Source: CAYWBI01 sp964456445 (GTDB lineage Bacteria > Calditrichota > Calditrichia > Calditrichales > J004). From it: a stretch of 5,191 nt of DNA. The notes under the pieces were generated by a model that made no database searches, had not been told where the DNA came from, and was given only the letters and a program-made list of their open reading frames with translations. Positions 1 to 5,187 of this stretch are shown piece after piece. Where the stretch lies: NCBI GenBank assembly GCA_964456445.1, contig CAYWBI010000236.1, forward strand, positions 1-5,191, written 5' to 3'. The position numbers and the translations under genes are program-made. Every line of letters begins with the position of its first letter. The first letter of the stretch is position 1.

Positions 1-314
1 CTTTGCAAGCATGGGCTGAGTGGTTAGTTTGTCTGGTTAATGAACTAACTTTGGGCTAGATGGAAAGCGAATAAGATAAAAATTATGCCTGTAATTCCAG
101 AGCCTCATTTCGAATTACTAAGTGTAAAATATCTTGTAAAAGCTGTTTGTATAATTTTCCACTGCCTGACCGCGCGCCCAGGCCAAACACAGACGTCTTA
201 TATCAGAAACACATAACACAGTCCCTCTTCCGGGAAATCCGGTTAATTGTTTTTCAGAAACTGTTTTTGACGGCGGAGAGGAGACCGTCTGTTTTTGGGC
301 GGTCCAACCCGCCG
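1..314. other. Non-coding region downstream of the creatininase-family gene
   Basis: I see no credible gene here. Open frames on both strands lack ribosome binding sites and recognisable protein character, and one runs antisense into the neighbouring gene. The stretch is AT-rich in its middle (about 60-165). It contains a 7-bp inverted repeat, GTTAGTT at 23-29 against AACTAAC at 43-49, flanked by two direct copies of GGGCT (13-17 and 53-57). A second, nested inverted repeat lies at 264-321 and has its own entry. No classical stem followed by a T-run serves as terminator for the minus-strand gene. Confidence 0.6.
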
Positions 315-321
315 TTAAAAA
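264..321. repeat. Nested inverted repeat overlapping the creatininase stop codon
   Basis: The outer arms are TTTTTGACGGCGG (264-276) and CCGCCGTTAAAAA (309-321). They are complementary over 13 positions with a single G/T wobble. Inside is a second 5-bp stem, GACCG (283-287) with CGGTC (300-304). The right arm includes the TAA stop codon of the minus-strand gene (315-317), so in that transcript the stem would form immediately at the end of translation. The minus-strand RNA has A residues, not U, after the stem, so this does not look like a standard intrinsic terminator. It could be an RNA 3'-end stabiliser or a small DNA palindrome. Confidence 0.45.
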
Positions 322-1244
322 AGCCAAAAATAGAGCGCCGTCAGCAGAAGAAGCAGGGCGCCGCTTATAACCGTCCGGTCAAAGTTGGTGCGGAAGAACA
401 CCATTTTATACAGTGGGGATGAGGCCTTCTCGGTCATGTCCTCGCCTTTAAGCCAATCCCGGATCAGCGTCATGCTATGGCCAATCATCACATCGATAAC
501 AGCGCGGGCAAAGGCAGAATCTGCCCGGGCCGGATACCCGCGGTAGCCCTGATCGCCGGGATAGACTTTGTTGCGCATGCGCTGCGGGCGGGTAAGGACA
601 AATTCTTTTAATGTTTTATAGGAATCCTGTACAAGATGCGGTTTCATCAGCAGCATCACGCTGGTCTCCCACCAACCGGCATGTGAATCATTTTTTAGTT
701 CGCTACGTTCTTGGTCGGTAAATTTATGACCTAACTTTTGCTCGATGGCGTCAATATATTTCCCGGTCAAAAATTCATAGGCAATGCGCCCGCTGGGGGA
801 AATCACCGACATGTTAAACTTGCGGCTGGCATAGCGCGCGGCTTCTTCCAGTGCCACCACATGGCCCAGACCGCCATGTCCGTTACTGATCAGCACATAC
901 TTAAAACCATGTTTGCCCAAATTCCGGCAATAATCGATGATGATTTTTCGCACGGTGCGCTGCTTGCTGTTCAGGGTGCCCAGCCAACGGATGCCGCCGC
1001 TGCCCACATAAATCGGCGGAAATTTTATGATTGTAAAATCCGGGTAATCCCGGTGGATTTTCACCATCAATTCTTCGGCCATCAGTTCGGCCACAAAGAC
1101 GTCCACCCCAAAGGGCAAATGCGGGCCATGCTCTTCCAACGGGCCAAGAGAAAGCACAAAAACGGTGCGTCCCCTGGGCAGATCATCCAGTTGCCGATAA
1201 TTGAGGTCTTCAAAGGCCAGCCAATTCTTATCCATAATTCCCAT
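315..1244 (-). CDS. Creatininase-family metal-dependent amidohydrolase with C-terminal membrane anchor
   Basis: This 309-residue protein belongs to the creatininase fold (Pfam PF02633), whose members hydrolyse cyclic amides or related C-N bonds at a dinuclear metal site. The signature near the N-terminus reads PLEEHGPHLPFGVD (35-48) and supplies metal ligands Glu37, His39 and Asp48. A second motif, SNGHGG (120-125), gives His123, and HAGWWETS (188-195) gives His188 and Glu193. All match the spacing of Pseudomonas creatininase ligands with an offset of three or ten residues. The second-metal Glu122 of true creatininase is Gly125 here, and the Asn that usually follows GHGG is Leu126, so the substrate is probably not creatinine. 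The family also contains MftE and FAPy-type deformylases, but no partner genes are nearby. Residues about 291-309 are almost entirely hydrophobic, preceded by basic FFRTNFDR, and form a likely single tail anchor, absent from typical members. The start is ambiguous: ATG at 1244 or a second ATG at 1235, both with weak GGAA/GGGAA boxes. Function is inferred at family level only. Confidence 0.9.
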   Translation of the reverse strand: MGIMDKNWLAFEDLNYRQLDDLPRGRTVFVLSLGPLEEHGPHLPFGVDVFVAELMAEELMVKIHRDYPDFTIIKFPPIYVGSGGIRWLGTLNSKQRTVRKIIIDYCRNLGKHGFKYVLISNGHGGLGHVVALEEAARYASRKFNMSVISPSGRIAYEFLTGKYIDAIEQKLGHKFTDQERSELKNDSHAGWWETSVMLLMKPHLVQDSYKTLKEFVLTRPQRMRNKVYPGDQGYRGYPARADSAFARAVIDVMIGHSMTLIRDWLKGEDMTEKASSPLYKMVFFRTNFDRTVISGALLLLLTALYFWLF

Positions 1245-1492
1245 TTCCGTCTATTCCGATATCATACCTTTAAAACCAACCGCACGGTTTAATTACAAAT
1301 GCCCTAATTACGAACAATTGACACAAGACAATAATTCAGCCCAAGCGGTTGATATGTATCATCAGGCACTTTCATTGTCTATTAATTTATCAGACTATGC
1401 CACGGCGTGCAATAAAACCCCTGTTTTTTTTCGTGACCTTTTTTAGTTAGCCCTGGTTTGTTAGATTCCCTTTTTCATAAAACGGAAAAAAC
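1245..1492. promoter_or_regulatory. Divergent intergenic region between the creatininase-family and ABC-F genes
   Basis: The two flanking genes are transcribed away from each other, so both promoters should lie in these 248 bases. They are AT-rich compared with the genes. A perfect TTGACA occurs at 1318-1323 on the plus strand, but no good -10 box follows at 16-18 bases. On the minus strand TGTAAT (in the complement of about 1292-1297) could be a -10 with a poor -35. Two imperfect direct repeats, TAATTACAAA (1290-1299) and TAATTACGAA (1305-1314), lie 15 bases apart and could be a protein-binding site. I could not assign a promoter with confidence. The ABC-F gene has only a modest GGA (1484-1486) ahead of its ATG. 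Confidence 0.5.
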
Positions 1493-3469
1493 ATGCTGTA
1501 TATCCAAAACATGAGTTATGAAATCGGCGATCGTCTGCTGCTGGACAATATCAACTGGCAGATAAAGCCGGGGCGGCGTATTGGCCTGATCGGCCCGAAT
1601 GGTGCGGGCAAAACCACCTTTTTGCGTCATCTTGCGGGAGAACTTCCTAATCCAGCGGGAACAGTGAAATTCCCGGCCTATTACCGCATCGGTTATTTGC
1701 CCCAGGAGGAAATCAAAACAGGGCCACAATCCCTTCTCAATCTGGTTTTACAAGGCAATCAGGAACTGGTGGATATCGAGGCGGGTATCAAATCCATCCA
1801 TAAAAACCTGGAAAACGGCGAAGAAAACAATGCACTTATAAAAAGACTTGGGCAGTTGGAAGACCGTTTCCAGATCCTGGGCGGATATAACCGGGAGGCC
1901 GACGCAAAACGGATTTTACAGGGATTGGGTTTTAAAGAAAATGATTATGAGCGTGATATCATGGAATTTAGCGGGGGATGGCGGATGCGCGGTCATCTGG
2001 CGCGGCTGCTGCTACAGGCACCTGATTTATTGCTGCTGGACGAACCGACCAACCACCTGGACTTAAGCTCTTTGGAATGGTTGGAAGAGTTTCTCAAAAC
2101 CTTTAAGGGATCTATGATCATCGTCTCTCATGACCGCTTTTTCCTGGACCGGCTGGCAAACGAAATAGCCGAACTGGCCCGGGCGCACATCACGCATTAT
2201 AGCGGGAATTACCGTTTTTATGAAAAAAAACGGGATGAACAGCGCGAGCAGCAGCATAAAGCTTATCTGGCCCAAAGGGCCGAAAGGGAAAGGATTGAAA
2301 AATTCATCGATCGGTTTCGATATAAAGCTTCCAAGGCCGCACAGGTTCAAAGCAGGGTTAAAATGCTTGAAAAAATGCCACAGGCGGTAGATGTGGAACA
2401 GGCCAGCTCTTTTTCTTTTAGGATTAAGGCCGATGTTAAAAGTTATAATGAGGTACTCAGTATCTCGGATATGGCTTTTGCCTATGACACCGTTCCTGTT
2501 TTTAACAATTTCAATTTTAATATTACCCGGGGCGAAAAGATTGCCCTGGTTGGCGCCAATGGTCAGGGCAAGACAACCTTAACCCGGCTGATCTGTGGCG
2601 AACTTGCTGCCAACACGGGCAATATCACCGTAGGCGAACGGGTAAACATCGGTTATTATGCCCAGCACCAAACCGAAGCGCTGGATATAAGTAAAACAAT
2701 TTATCAGGAAGTTGAAGCATCAGCGGCGGCCACTTTTCGCACAAAGTTACAGGACATCTTAGGGTTGTTCCGATTTCATGGTGACGAAATTCATAAAAAA
2801 ATTGCCGTTCTGTCCGGTGGTGAAAAAGCGCGTGTTTCACTGGCCAAAATTTTATTGTCCCCTTGCAATTTTCTAATTATGGACGAACCGACAAATCACC
2901 TGGACACGGCATCCAAACATGCCCTGGAAAATGCCCTGCGCCACTATGACGGTACCTTGCTTATCATTTCCCACGACCGGTATTTTTTAGACGCCCTGGT
3001 GGAACGTGTTTTTGAAATTAAGGCGGGAAAGGCTTACGACTATCCCGGAAATTATTCCTACTACTTAGATAAACGCGAAGAATATTTGAGCGATTCAAAC
3101 CCGGACAATACGCAAAAAGGAACCGGCAAAAGAACGGTTTCGTCCCGAAAACCCACCGACAACCCGTTGCACAAATCCAGGGAACAAAAAAGACAAGAGG
3201 CGGAGGCCCGTAAAATTGTCAGCAAAAAACGCAACCGGTTGCAGCGCCGGATCACGGATATTGAGACGCGTATGGACGAAATCATGATGGAAAAAACAAA
3301 ATTAGAAGAACAATTGGCCGACCCACAAACCTACAATGATCCTTCAAAAAGCGTGGGACTCAATAAAAGTTACAAACAATTGGAAGATGAGGAGGCCCGC
3401 CTGGAAAGGGAATGGGAAGAAAAACAACTGGCGCTGGATGAATTGCTACAATCAACAAACGATGTGTAA
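1493..3469 (+). CDS. ABC-F family ATPase, YheS/ABCF3-like ribosome-associated translation factor
   Basis: This is a soluble protein of 658 residues with two ABC ATPase domains and no membrane segments, the ABC-F architecture. ABC-F proteins bind the ribosomal E site and act on stalled or antibiotic-blocked ribosomes. The first domain has Walker A GPNGAGKTT (34-42), signature FSGGW (159-163), Walker B with DEPTNHLD (183-190, catalytic Glu184) and switch His213. The second has GANGQGKTT (354-362), LSGGE (440-444), DEPTNHLD (464-471, Glu465) and His494. The interdomain linker (about 236-300) is rich in Lys, Arg and Gln and carries FIDRFRYKASKAAQVQSR followed by VKMLEKM, typical of the YheS/ABCF3 branch rather than EttA. 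Residues about 562-655 are a charged coiled coil like the C-terminal domain of Uup and YheS. The ATG at 1493 sits exactly where family members begin (MLYIQNMSYEIGDRLLLDNI). All catalytic residues are intact. Resistance activity cannot be judged from sequence, and a housekeeping role is more likely. It stands alone, with long spacers on both sides. Confidence 0.95.
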   Translation: MLYIQNMSYEIGDRLLLDNINWQIKPGRRIGLIGPNGAGKTTFLRHLAGELPNPAGTVKFPAYYRIGYLPQEEIKTGPQSLLNLVLQGNQELVDIEAGIKSIHKNLENGEENNALIKRLGQLEDRFQILGGYNREADAKRILQGLGFKENDYERDIMEFSGGWRMRGHLARLLLQAPDLLLLDEPTNHLDLSSLEWLEEFLKTFKGSMIIVSHDRFFLDRLANEIAELARAHITHYSGNYRFYEKKRDEQREQQHKAYLAQRAERERIEKFIDRFRYKASKAAQVQSRVKMLEKMPQAVDVEQASSFSFRIKADVKSYNEVLSISDMAFAYDTVPVFNNFNFNITRGEKIALVGANGQGKTTLTRLICGELAANTGNITVGERVNIGYYAQHQTEALDISKTIYQEVEASAAATFRTKLQDILGLFRFHGDEIHKKIAVLSGGEKARVSLAKILLSPCNFLIMDEPTNHLDTASKHALENALRHYDGTLLIISHDRYFLDALVERVFEIKAGKAYDYPGNYSYYLDKREEYLSDSNPDNTQKGTGKRTVSSRKPTDNPLHKSREQKRQEAEARKIVSKKRNRLQRRITDIETRMDEIMMEKTKLEEQLADPQTYNDPSKSVGLNKSYKQLEDEEARLEREWEEKQLALDELLQSTNDV

Positions 3470-3558
3470 TCCATGTGTTTTTATTCTTAGCTGACATGTT
3501 AAAAACCTTTGTGGCTTCCAATATTTCTTCTCTTGCTTATTAAAATTTGCGTTTAATA

Positions 3559-3750
3559 ATGCATAAGGAAAAAGATCGGTTTTTTTCAGGAGACATCCTG
3601 GATAAGCAAGCATCTAATAAGGACATCCCATTCGCATTTTTAACCGGAACTTATCCGCTAACCCAAGACGGATTGGACAGCTGGAAACCGAATAAAAACC
3701 CGGTGAAATTATCAATGGATAAATTGGAATTGAAACATTTTTTGGGTTAA
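3559..3750 (+). CDS. Orphan 63-codon hypothetical ORF, possibly a gene remnant
   Basis: I do not recognise this protein. From the ATG at 3559 it would be 63 residues, with a charged N-terminus (MHKEKDRFFSGDILDK) and a middle containing IPFAFLTGTYPLTQDGLDSW. It ends in alternating Lys and hydrophobic residues. It has no signal peptide, membrane helix, cysteine pair or known motif. The codon mix resembles that of the neighbouring genes, and this is the main argument that it is or was coding. Against it, there is no Shine-Dalgarno before the ATG or before the alternative in-frame TTG at 3547, and an in-frame stop at 3541 prevents any upstream extension. It may be an internal piece of a decayed larger gene. 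Confidence 0.3.
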   Translation: MHKEKDRFFSGDILDKQASNKDIPFAFLTGTYPLTQDGLDSWKPNKNPVKLSMDKLELKHFLG

Positions 3751-3779
3751 GATAGATAAAATTTTCTTCTGAGTTTTAA

Positions 3780-4020
3780 CGGATATTAAAAAAGGTCATC
3801 AATGCGCTTGATATCGTGAGCGACGATCTTAGTTATCTGTTGGATCAGATTGGATCAGATTGGATCGGCAAATTTCAGGGCGGGACGGAAGCGAATTCGG
3901 GAATCAAGAACTGCCAGTAAGCCGCGTACATCCAGGAGCATAGAGAATATTACAAATTTTTTTAAGACATTATGTAGCAAGGGAACAGGAAGTGAGGGAT
4001 ATGCTTCTCTGTACATTTAG
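3780..4020 (+). pseudogene. Possible broken small gene, frame disrupted at a 10-bp tandem repeat
   Basis: After a stop at 3777-3779 one frame is open to a TAA at 3918, reading ILKKVINALDIVSDDLSY and then LLDQIGSDWIGKFQG. In the same frame it continues past that stop as AAYIQEHREYYKFF to a TAA at 3963. Between 3840 and 3869 lies a 10-bp tandem repeat. Taking out one unit, which is not a multiple of three, would join the first part to another frame that stays open from 3859 to the TAG at 4018. That frame is rich in Arg, Lys and Ser (AGRKRIRESRTASKPRTSRS). This would give one uninterrupted product of about 77 codons. There is no good start or ribosome binding site; GTG at 3816 is the only plausible initiator. 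I do not recognise the product, and the whole entry is an inference. Confidence 0.22.
3840..3869. repeat. 10-bp tandem repeat, about three copies
   Basis: TTGGATCAGA occurs at 3840-3849 and again at 3850-3859, followed by a third copy diverged at two bases, TTGGATCGGC (3860-3869). The two identical copies suggest a recent slipped-strand duplication. Because the unit is 10 bp, each gain or loss changes the reading frame of anything translated across it. Confidence 0.85.
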
Positions 4021-4141
4021 TAAAGGTTAATCCCAATTTAAAGCTTCATCGCTATGCATCGGAGCATAAAAGCCGGATTTCTATCAACAGGGCAAGCAGA
4101 TCAAACCAAAGGGACAATAACCAGTATCTGGAAAAATCAAC

Positions 4142-4190
4142 CACTATAAGTGCCGGGATCTTTTTGTCGTAGCATACCGGACACATAGTG
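4142..4190 (+). promoter_or_regulatory. Inverted repeat immediately upstream of the bacterioferritin ribosome binding site
   Basis: CACTAT (4142-4147) is complementary to ATAGTG (4185-4190), GTG (4150-4152) to CAC (4182-4184), and CCGG (4153-4156) to CCGG (4177-4180). This gives about 13 base pairs broken by an AA bulge and an A bulge, around a 20-base loop containing a T5 run. The structure ends 15 bases before the AAAGGAG of the ferritin gene. The left arm also contains TATAAG (4145-4150), a reasonable -10 hexamer, so the element could be an operator over a promoter instead of an RNA hairpin. No Fur-box-like sequence is apparent. Role is inferred from position only. Confidence 0.4.
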
Positions 4191-4205
4191 TAAATTAGTT
4201 GCTTG

Positions 4206-4212
4206 AAAGGAG
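4206..4212 (+). promoter_or_regulatory. Strong Shine-Dalgarno of the bacterioferritin gene
   Basis: AAAGGAG lies 8 bases before the ATG at 4221. This decides the start. An in-frame TTG at 4203 would place the ribosome binding site inside the coding sequence and add six residues absent from the family. Confidence 0.85.
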
Positions 4213-4220
4213 TACAACGC

Positions 4221-4718
4221 ATGCACGAAAAAAGTATAGAATTGTTAAACAAATCCGTTGCCGATGAAATGGCCGCGGTTCACCAATATATGTATTTTCA
4301 TTTTCATTGCGATGACCAGGGATATGATCTCCTTGCCGGATTATTCAAAAGAACGGCCATTGAGGAGATGCTGCATGTTGAACGGCTGGCCGAGCGGATT
4401 TTGTTTTTAAAGGGTGAAGTTGAAATGACAATGGCCGTGGAAGTGACAAAGATCCACAAGGTTGAAGATATGCTTAAATTTGCCAGGGAAATGGAAGAAG
4501 GCAGCGCGCGCGATTATAATATTTGGGCAAACAAATGCTCTGAAAATGCAGATTCCGTATCAAAAAAACTGTTCGAAGATCTTGTTGTCGATGAAGAACG
4601 ACATTACGATCAGTACGATACCGAGATGGACAATCTGAAAAAATTCGGGGAAAAGTATTTAGTTTTACAATCGATCGAACGAAGCAAGAATCTTGCAGCG
4701 GGAACACAACAAGGATAA
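4221..4718 (+). CDS. bfr: Bacterioferritin (haem-binding-type ferritin subunit)
   Basis: This four-helix ferritin subunit has 165 residues, close to the usual 155-160 of bacterioferritins. Twenty-four subunits normally form a cytoplasmic cage that oxidises Fe(II) and stores it as a mineral, also limiting Fenton chemistry. All six dinuclear ferroxidase ligands are present at the spacing of E. coli Bfr with an offset of two: Glu16, Glu49, His52, Glu92, Glu125 and His128. Met50, in the EEMLH motif, matches E. coli Met52, the axial ligand of the haem shared between two subunits, so haem binding is possible. The segment AERILFLKG (57-65) is a further bacterioferritin hallmark. Helix A has an unusual run of aromatic and histidine residues (HQYMYFHFH, 21-29). 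Start chosen at 4221 from the strong AAAGGAG; the TTG at 4203 is rejected. The gene is monocistronic as far as seen, with no bacterioferritin-associated ferredoxin (bfd) next to it. An inverted repeat precedes it and a hairpin follows it. Confidence 0.93.
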   Translation: MHEKSIELLNKSVADEMAAVHQYMYFHFHCDDQGYDLLAGLFKRTAIEEMLHVERLAERILFLKGEVEMTMAVEVTKIHKVEDMLKFAREMEEGSARDYNIWANKCSENADSVSKKLFEDLVVDEERHYDQYDTEMDNLKKFGEKYLVLQSIERSKNLAAGTQQG

Positions 4719-4770
4719 AAATCTATAGAATGAAATTGTTTGGTCCCCTATCCCTTCTTCGCAAAATCAA

Positions 4771-4801
4771 CCAGGGGCGTTGTAAACAGCGCCCTTTCTG
4801 G
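4771..4801 (+). terminator. Hairpin 53 bases after the bacterioferritin stop, possible terminator
   Basis: GGGCGTTG (4775-4782) pairs with CAGCGCCC (4787-4794) over 8 bp, including one G-T wobble, closing a TAAA tetraloop. Beyond a TTT bulge (4795-4797), CCAG (4771-4774) pairs with CTGG (4798-4801). The stem is strong, but the following T-tract is short and interrupted (TTTCT). It may end the ferritin transcript or belong to the structured block that continues to 4962. Confidence 0.45.
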
Positions 4802-4804
4802 TCG

Positions 4805-4855
4805 CATAATCAAAGCGGAACACGTTTGTTTAGACAAACGGTAAAGATGCTTATG
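4805..4855. repeat. Second hairpin of the structured block
   Basis: The core is a perfect 7-bp stem, CGTTTGT (4823-4829) with ACAAACG (4834-4840), closing a TTAG loop. A possible outer stem pairs CATAA (4805-4809) with TTATG (4851-4855), and GC (4815-4816) with GC (4849-4850). No T-run follows on the plus strand. Confidence 0.5.
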
Positions 4856-4881
4856 ATGTGTAGCATATAAAATTTCACCAA

Positions 4882-4962
4882 AAGCCAACCCAGCCGAAGG
4901 AGGCCCCCGGTGAGGGGCAAGATGGCCGGGAAGATGGTGGTGGGTTTCGGCTGGAACGGCTT
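4882..4962. repeat. Long GC-rich inverted repeat with mirrored AAC internal loops
   Basis: AAGCC (4882-4886), aac, CCAGCCGAA (4890-4898) is matched by TTCGGCTGG (4946-4954), aac, GGCTT (4958-4962). The two arms pair perfectly over 5 plus 9 bp around a symmetric 3x3 AAC/AAC internal loop. The 47-base interior is purine-rich and has its own stem, GCCCC (4903-4907) with GGGGC (4914-4918); an alternative is CCCGG (4906-4910) with CCGGG (4926-4930). Read on the minus strand, the arm is followed by TTTTGG, a poor terminator tract. The form suits a small dispersed palindromic element or a structured RNA; I recognise no known family. Confidence 0.65.
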
Positions 4963-5017
4963 GCCCTTTATTAAAACTCAAGTGGCGCTTTTTATCGGTT
5001 GCACTAAAAATTATGCA

Positions 5018-5059
5018 TAAAAAAATAGGTGACCGTCACAAATAATGCGGACGGCCATC
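5018..5059 (-). terminator. Minus-strand intrinsic terminator-like hairpin
   Basis: On the minus strand, CCGTC (complement of 5050-5054) pairs with GACGG (complement of 5033-5037). A short outer extension (5057-5059 with 5028-5030, one wobble) lies across a 2x2 internal loop. The stem is followed at once by TATTTTTTTA (complement of 5018-5027), a good U-tract. It would terminate a minus-strand transcript entering from the right edge of the window. An alternative fold on the same bases is the 11-base palindrome GTGACcGTCAC (5029-5039). Confidence 0.5.
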
Positions 5060-5082
5060 CAAAAAGAACTTTCAACTATTTG

Positions 5083-5187
5083 TCACGTTATATCAATCAT
5101 GTCCGAATAAAAAAGGGATTGTATTAAGTGAGGCATCACAAACTGTGCTTCAAGATGTTTTTGTAAATCATTGACCTTCAAATTCAT
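5083..5187 (-). CDS. Tiny 34-codon minus-strand ORF at the window edge
   Basis: An ATG at 5187 opens a frame of 34 codons beginning MNLKVNDLQKHLEAQF and ending YSDMIDIT. The composition is protein-like, with an amphipathic N-terminal half, but I recognise no family. An in-frame TAA lies directly before the ATG, and the region where a ribosome binding site would be is outside the window. The terminator-like hairpin begins about 24 bases after its stop, which is mild support. Alternatively, a larger minus-strand gene may end at a TGA at 5168-5170 in another frame. Confidence 0.2.
   Translation of the reverse strand: MNLKVNDLQKHLEAQFVMPHLIQSLFYSDMIDIT

Larger units (their letters stand above)
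3470..4220. other. Long, largely non-coding spacer between the ABC-F and ferritin genes
   Basis: About 750 bases separate the two plus-strand genes, too long for an operon junction. Right after the ABC-F stop, CATGT (3472-3476) can pair with ACATG (3494-3498), but no T-run follows, so it is not a convincing terminator. The rest holds a 63-codon orphan ORF, a possible gene remnant around a 10-bp tandem repeat, a small hairpin TATGC/GCATA (4053-4057 with 4064-4068, outer GCTT/AAGC at 4043-4046 and 4070-4073), and an inverted repeat before the ferritin gene. Stops and unrelated short frames suggest decayed coding sequence. Confidence 0.5.

Noticed and set aside
23..49. Terminator from the GTTAGTT/AACTAAC inverted repeat
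   Set aside because: The stem is short and AT-rich with a 13-base loop, and no T-run follows on either strand.
134..155. Promoter with TTGTAA and a perfect TATAAT at 150-155
   Set aside because: The spacing is only 10 bases, and no gene follows on the plus strand.
118..422. Two overlapping short ORFs on opposite strands
   Set aside because: Neither has a ribosome binding site. One runs into the creatininase gene antisense, and their peptides look random.
738..1292. 184-codon plus-strand ORF
   Set aside because: It lies antisense to the creatininase-family gene, whose catalytic motifs are intact. The plus reading has no family character.
3840..3869. Start of a CRISPR-like array
   Set aside because: Units are only 10 bp and directly adjacent, with no spacers.
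4130..4220. Fur box before the ferritin gene
   Set aside because: No GATAAT-like hexamer array is visible. The inverted repeat there has a different sequence and spacing.
4052..4252. Minus-strand ORF overlapping the ferritin start, with CMRC and CPVC pairs
   Set aside because: It begins at a TTG antisense to the well-supported ferritin N-terminus and has no ribosome binding site. The two Cys pairs alone do not make a zinc ribbon.
4771..4962. Integron attC site or group II intron fragment
   Set aside because: No RYYYAAC/GTTRRRY pair and no recognisable domain V sequence. No reverse transcriptase or integrase is nearby.
4748..4981. 77-codon minus-strand ORF through the hairpin block, rich in His and Pro
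   Set aside because: Its start is a TTG with no ribosome binding site, the composition is irregular, and the sequence is dominated by inverted repeats. Structure explains it better than coding.
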